The position numbers were made by a program, and so were the translations under genes. A model generated the notes under the pieces. The model ran no database searches, was not told the DNA's origin, and saw nothing but the letters and a program-made list of their open reading frames with translations. From positions 310,001 through 374,000 of the forward strand of contig CBJLMB010000001.1 in the NCBI GenBank assembly GCA_966424055.1: 64,000 bases of DNA, written 5' to 3'. Origin of the DNA: Deminuibacter sp966424055. GTDB lineage: Bacteria > Bacteroidota > Bacteroidia > Chitinophagales > Chitinophagaceae. This document shows positions 61,268-64,000 of this stretch, in pieces; the stretch's first letter is position 1; the number at the start of each line of letters is the position of its first letter.

Positions 61268-61571
61268 AGGAATAAATTGAACAAAACGTTTAGCAGCGCC
61301 CGGTTACTCTAATTCATTGAACAATAAGCACCGGCGGCGGCAGATAAAAAATATATCGTATTCCTTAAAAAAAATCATCCGGTCAATAATAAAAAATTGT
61401 AACTTCAAAACACAAGCTAACTAATGGACAAAATGCCTTTCTAATAGATTCCATTCTCTGCTATTGGTTGATTGCCTTAGTGAAGCCAGATGAATTGTAC
61501 TGTGTATATGGACTATGCAGTGGAAAGTAAAGTTTACCGTACAGATAGCGGGATGCACCACCAACTTAGCA

Positions 61572-61592
61572 GTATGCATACAGTATGCATAC
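61572..61592. promoter_or_regulatory. Two tandem copies of palindrome GTATGCATAC
   Basis: The perfect 10-base palindrome GTATGCATAC occurs at 61572-61581 and 61583-61592 with one base between, so the centres are 11 bases apart. This fits a cooperatively binding dimeric regulator. No gene starts nearby. Confidence 0.45.
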
Positions 61593-61847
61593 GATGAAAA
61601 CCTGGCTATTGATTAGCCAAGTTGCCAGTCATTTAAACACCGGTACTAATATACCTGGTGCTATTTGATTAGGGAGGGTATTTTAACAGATGAACCAGGT
61701 ATTGCAGACCTGTTTTGATCATAAAGCTGTATGAGAGGAGCCGGAAAACGATCAGGTGCAGCTGGCACTGCCCTGGATAATGGTAGATGATGTATGATAA
61801 ATACTATACGGCGTCAGTAAAGAACGGAAGGATGCTGTAATCTGTAA

Positions 61848-62465
61848 TATCTTGTTCAAGCCATAGAAGCAATAGTTAGCCACGAAGGGGCCAACCCTGG
61901 GCGGCCAATACATTCCAATATCTTACTCAAAGAAAAGCCGGTTACACAACGATTGAAATATTTGCCTATGTACCAAACTGACCGGAAAAGACTATCAAGG
62001 CATACAGCCCCACCAGGAACCAGCCTGCCGCTGATCATGGCAGATGGCTATGTCAATGCGTCAGCAGCCCAGTCGTGCAAATTGGATGCGGTAACGGGAA
62101 ATATTTTATGGGCGGCCACTGTACAATGTCCTGATCTGCCCATTTCGCCTATTTATAATGCATACATATATACGCCTATGAATGGAAAATTTCTCCCGCG
62201 CAAAACTTTTCAGAAAGGTTTAATAAATACCGGCGTGTTTGGTACAGGAATTGGATCAGAAGCGCAGTTCACCCACATGATCACTCGTGTAAAATACAGC
62301 GCCCGGATTGAATGTGCTAACCGAACGGCCGTCTTTTTCTGCAATCAGTTGCATAGTGATGGGAATGGTTGTTTGTTTCACATTGGGGATAAATACCTGT
62401 TTAAAAAACAAGTATGCGGATTTTCAAAAAAGTTTCGTATGCTATTGACGCAACAGCCCTTGTGA
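61848..62465 (+). pseudogene. Possible decayed reading frame
   Basis: An open frame of about 205 codons; the first ATG is at 61953 (170 residues). One stretch, LIMADGYVNASAAQSCKLDA followed by VTGNILWAA, recalls the repeats of PQQ-type beta propellers (DGYVYALDA.TGKLLW). The remainder is Cys/Phe-rich and unlike any neighbour, with no ribosome binding site and no partner. It may be a chance frame or the remnant of a gene cut up during rearrangement near dnaA. I cannot decide between the two. Confidence 0.25.
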
Positions 62466-62691
62466 ACACACATTATTAACAGCTATGCCCCGAGCATACG
62501 CAAACTGCAGAAGCAGCGCTGCAGTAGAGAAGCAGACAGGCCGGGAAGAATGTCAGTAGAACGTTTAGACTTTGATGTTGCAGGAGAAAAAAAGAAAAAT
62601 TTGGTGAATGTGCGTACTGTTGTTATTGGGAAAAAAACAAGTCACTAAAAAATTTTTTTTTCAACATAAAGTTGTGATATTCGCCCTCCTG

Positions 62692-62734
62692 TCCCAAAAA
62701 ATTTTTTCAACTTCTTTGAACGAATTTTTTGGGA
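62692..62734 (+). promoter_or_regulatory. Inverted repeat in the A/T-rich leader of dnaA
   Basis: TCCCAAAAAATT (62692-62703) and AATTTTTTGGGA (62723-62734) are exact inverse copies 19 bases apart, followed by TTTTTT and TCCC. It lies 53 bases before dnaA. It may be a terminator-like attenuator, a regulator site or part of an unwinding region. Confidence 0.45.
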
Positions 62735-62787
62735 TTTTTTTCCCGGTTTAATATTCGTAATTCAGTATAAATCGTTTATAATTTATT

Positions 62788-64000
62788 ATGGCCAAAACCG
62801 CTGAAATAGTCTGGGCAAATTGCTTAAAGATTATAAAGGATATAGTAGAGTGGCAGCATTTTAAAACGTGGTTTGAACCGATCAGGGCCATAGAGGTGAA
62901 AGATAACGTGCTGATGATTCAGGTACCCAGTCAGTTTTTCTTTGAATACCTGGAAGAGCATTATGTTAACCTGCTGGCAAAGACATTGAAGCGTGAGCTG
63001 GGAAAAGAAGCAAGGCTGGAATACCGGATCATGGTGGATAGTGGCAATAACGGGCGCAATGGTACCATGGATGTGCCGGCGAGCACAGCCAGGGTATATA
63101 CCAATAATGAAATGGATTTTCCTTTGGTGATCAATAATCCTGTCAAGAATCCCTTTGTTATCCCTGGTCTTAAAAAGATGCAGATCGATCCTCAATTGAA
63201 TCCAATTTACACGTTTGATTCATTTATTGAGGGCGACTGTAACCGTGTTGCCCGCAGGGCCGGTAAAACCGTTGCGGAAAAACCAGGTGCCAATTCTTTC
63301 AACCCGCTGGTGATTTATGGCGGGGTGGGGTTGGGCAAAACACACCTGGCCCAGGGTATCGGTAATGAAGTAAAACGCCTTCACCCCAATAAAGTGGTAC
63401 TGTATGTGAGCAGTGAAAAGTTCATCAACCAGTTTCAGGACCATAGCCGTAATAATGCCATCAACGACTTTATTCATTTTTATCAGCTGATCGATGTACT
63501 GATTATTGATGATGTGCAGTTCTTTGCCCGTGCCGAGAAATCGCAGGATGCTTTTTTTGCCATCTTCAACCACCTGCACCAGAGTGGTAAACAGCTGGTG
63601 TTGACTTCTGATAAGCCTCCAAAAGACCTGGACGGGATGCAGGAGCGCCTGTTGAGCCGTTTCCGCTGGGGCCTGAGCGCCGATTTACAGGTGCCGGACT
63701 ATGAAACCAGGATCGAGATACTTGAGCGCAAAATGAAGAATGATGGCCTCGATATGCCTAAAGAGGTAGTGAAATACGTAGCCTATAATATAAGCACCAA
63801 TGTAAGGGAACTGGAAGGTGCGCTGATCTCACTGCTGGCCCAGTCTTCACTGAATAAAAGAGAGATCGACCTGGAACTGGCCAAAAAAGTATTGCGCAAT
63901 TTTGTAAAAACCAGCAGCAAGGAAATCACTATCGAAGCTATCCAGAAAATGGTATGCGAATATTTCGACGTGTCTTACGACAAGCTCTTGCAGAAAACCC
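62788..64000 (+). CDS. dnaA: Chromosomal replication initiator DnaA, 3' partial
   Basis: Starts at ATG 62788 and is open to the window edge, 404 codons. Domain I: EIVWANCLKIIKDIVEWQHFKTWFEPI. A short linker follows. The AAA+ domain begins with YTFDSFIEGDCNRVA; Walker A YGGVGLGKTHLAQGI; Walker B VLIIDDVQFFARAEKSQDAFF (read LIIDDVQFF); sensor 1 LVLTSDKPPKDLDGMQERLLSRFRWGL, with the Arg finger; sensor 2 region NVRELEGALISLL. The DNA-binding domain IV is just beginning at the edge (EITIEAIQKMVCEYFDV). It forms the initiator filament at oriC. No dnaN is in view. Confidence 0.98.
   Translation, partial: MAKTAEIVWANCLKIIKDIVEWQHFKTWFEPIRAIEVKDNVLMIQVPSQFFFEYLEEHYVNLLAKTLKRELGKEARLEYRIMVDSGNNGRNGTMDVPASTARVYTNNEMDFPLVINNPVKNPFVIPGLKKMQIDPQLNPIYTFDSFIEGDCNRVARRAGKTVAEKPGANSFNPLVIYGGVGLGKTHLAQGIGNEVKRLHPNKVVLYVSSEKFINQFQDHSRNNAINDFIHFYQLIDVLIIDDVQFFARAEKSQDAFFAIFNHLHQSGKQLVLTSDKPPKDLDGMQERLLSRFRWGLSADLQVPDYETRIEILERKMKNDGLDMPKEVVKYVAYNISTNVRELEGALISLLAQSSLNKREIDLELAKKVLRNFVKTSSKEITIEAIQKMVCEYFDVSYDKLLQKT

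Larger units (their letters stand above)
61239..62787. other. Gene-poor region upstream of dnaA
   Basis: About 1.55 kb without a convincing gene. Seen: the DUF3127 promoter, two tandem GTATGCATAC palindromes at 61572-61592, one frame at 61848-62465 of doubtful coding value, A/T-rich sequence from about 62590, and a 12-bp inverted repeat at 62692-62734. No TTATNCACA-type DnaA box was found here, nor a tRNA. Confidence 0.6.

Overview
The window looks like one contiguous chromosomal segment of a Bacteroidota bacterium, most likely Chitinophagia (Chitinophagaceae or a close relative). The case rests on a SusC/SusD pair driven by an ECF sigma/FecR cassette, a TamL-type outer membrane protein, DUF4293 and DUF3127 proteins, an F1 epsilon subunit without its C-terminal domain, many Cys-lipoproteins with short lipoboxes, weak ribosome binding sites and several TAnnTTTG-type -7 boxes. 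No rRNA, tRNA, CRISPR array, prophage or intact insertion sequence was seen.

Layout. 1-5.2 kb: the end of an Omp85/TamA-like gene and a SNF2 helicase. 5.4-14.1 kb: ECF sigma, FecR anti-sigma, SusC receptor with an STN domain, SusD lipoprotein, then, after a repeat-rich gap, a secreted fusion of a glycerophosphodiesterase-like domain to an alkaline phosphatase. Together these suggest TonB-dependent scavenging of organophosphate rather than glycan. 14.4-16.7 kb: atpD and atpC, separated by a four-helix-bundle (23S rRNA intervening-sequence type) gene flanked by short inverted repeats. 16.9-22.3 kb: envelope proteins, YqgE, a histidine kinase, QueA and a DUF3052 protein, with strong bidirectional terminators and two families of intergenic repeats.

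22.7-39.9 kb is the division and cell wall (dcw) cluster in the order mraZ-rsmH-ftsL-ftsI-murE-mraY-murD-ftsW-murG-murC-ftsQ-ftsA-ftsZ, all on the + strand. It covers lipid II synthesis from UDP-MurNAc-L-Ala onward (murF, murB and ddl are not here), septal transglycosylase and transpeptidase, and the Z-ring with its membrane anchor. Its upstream region has four 10-bp-spaced GTG-type boxes that look like MraZ sites, and two perfect DnaA boxes in opposite orientation. FtsZ has a Gln/Pro/Val repeat linker and residues beyond the usual C-terminal peptide.

40-61 kb is a mixed housekeeping region: DJ-1/PfpI protein, TIGR01777 epimerase, two ABC-2 exporters, an ECF sigma, uvrA, glyA, a sugar nucleotidyltransferase, a toxin-antitoxin pair with a palindromic operator, a phospholipase C-like protein, a fasciclin lipoprotein, a COG2509 flavoprotein, small outer membrane proteins with a decayed paralogue, an orphan lipoprotein, and a DUF3127 protein with an SSB-like tail. 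61.2-62.8 kb is gene-poor, with palindromes and a possible decayed frame, and leads to dnaA, which runs off the right edge.

All assignments come from reading the sequence and recalling family signatures. No database search was run.
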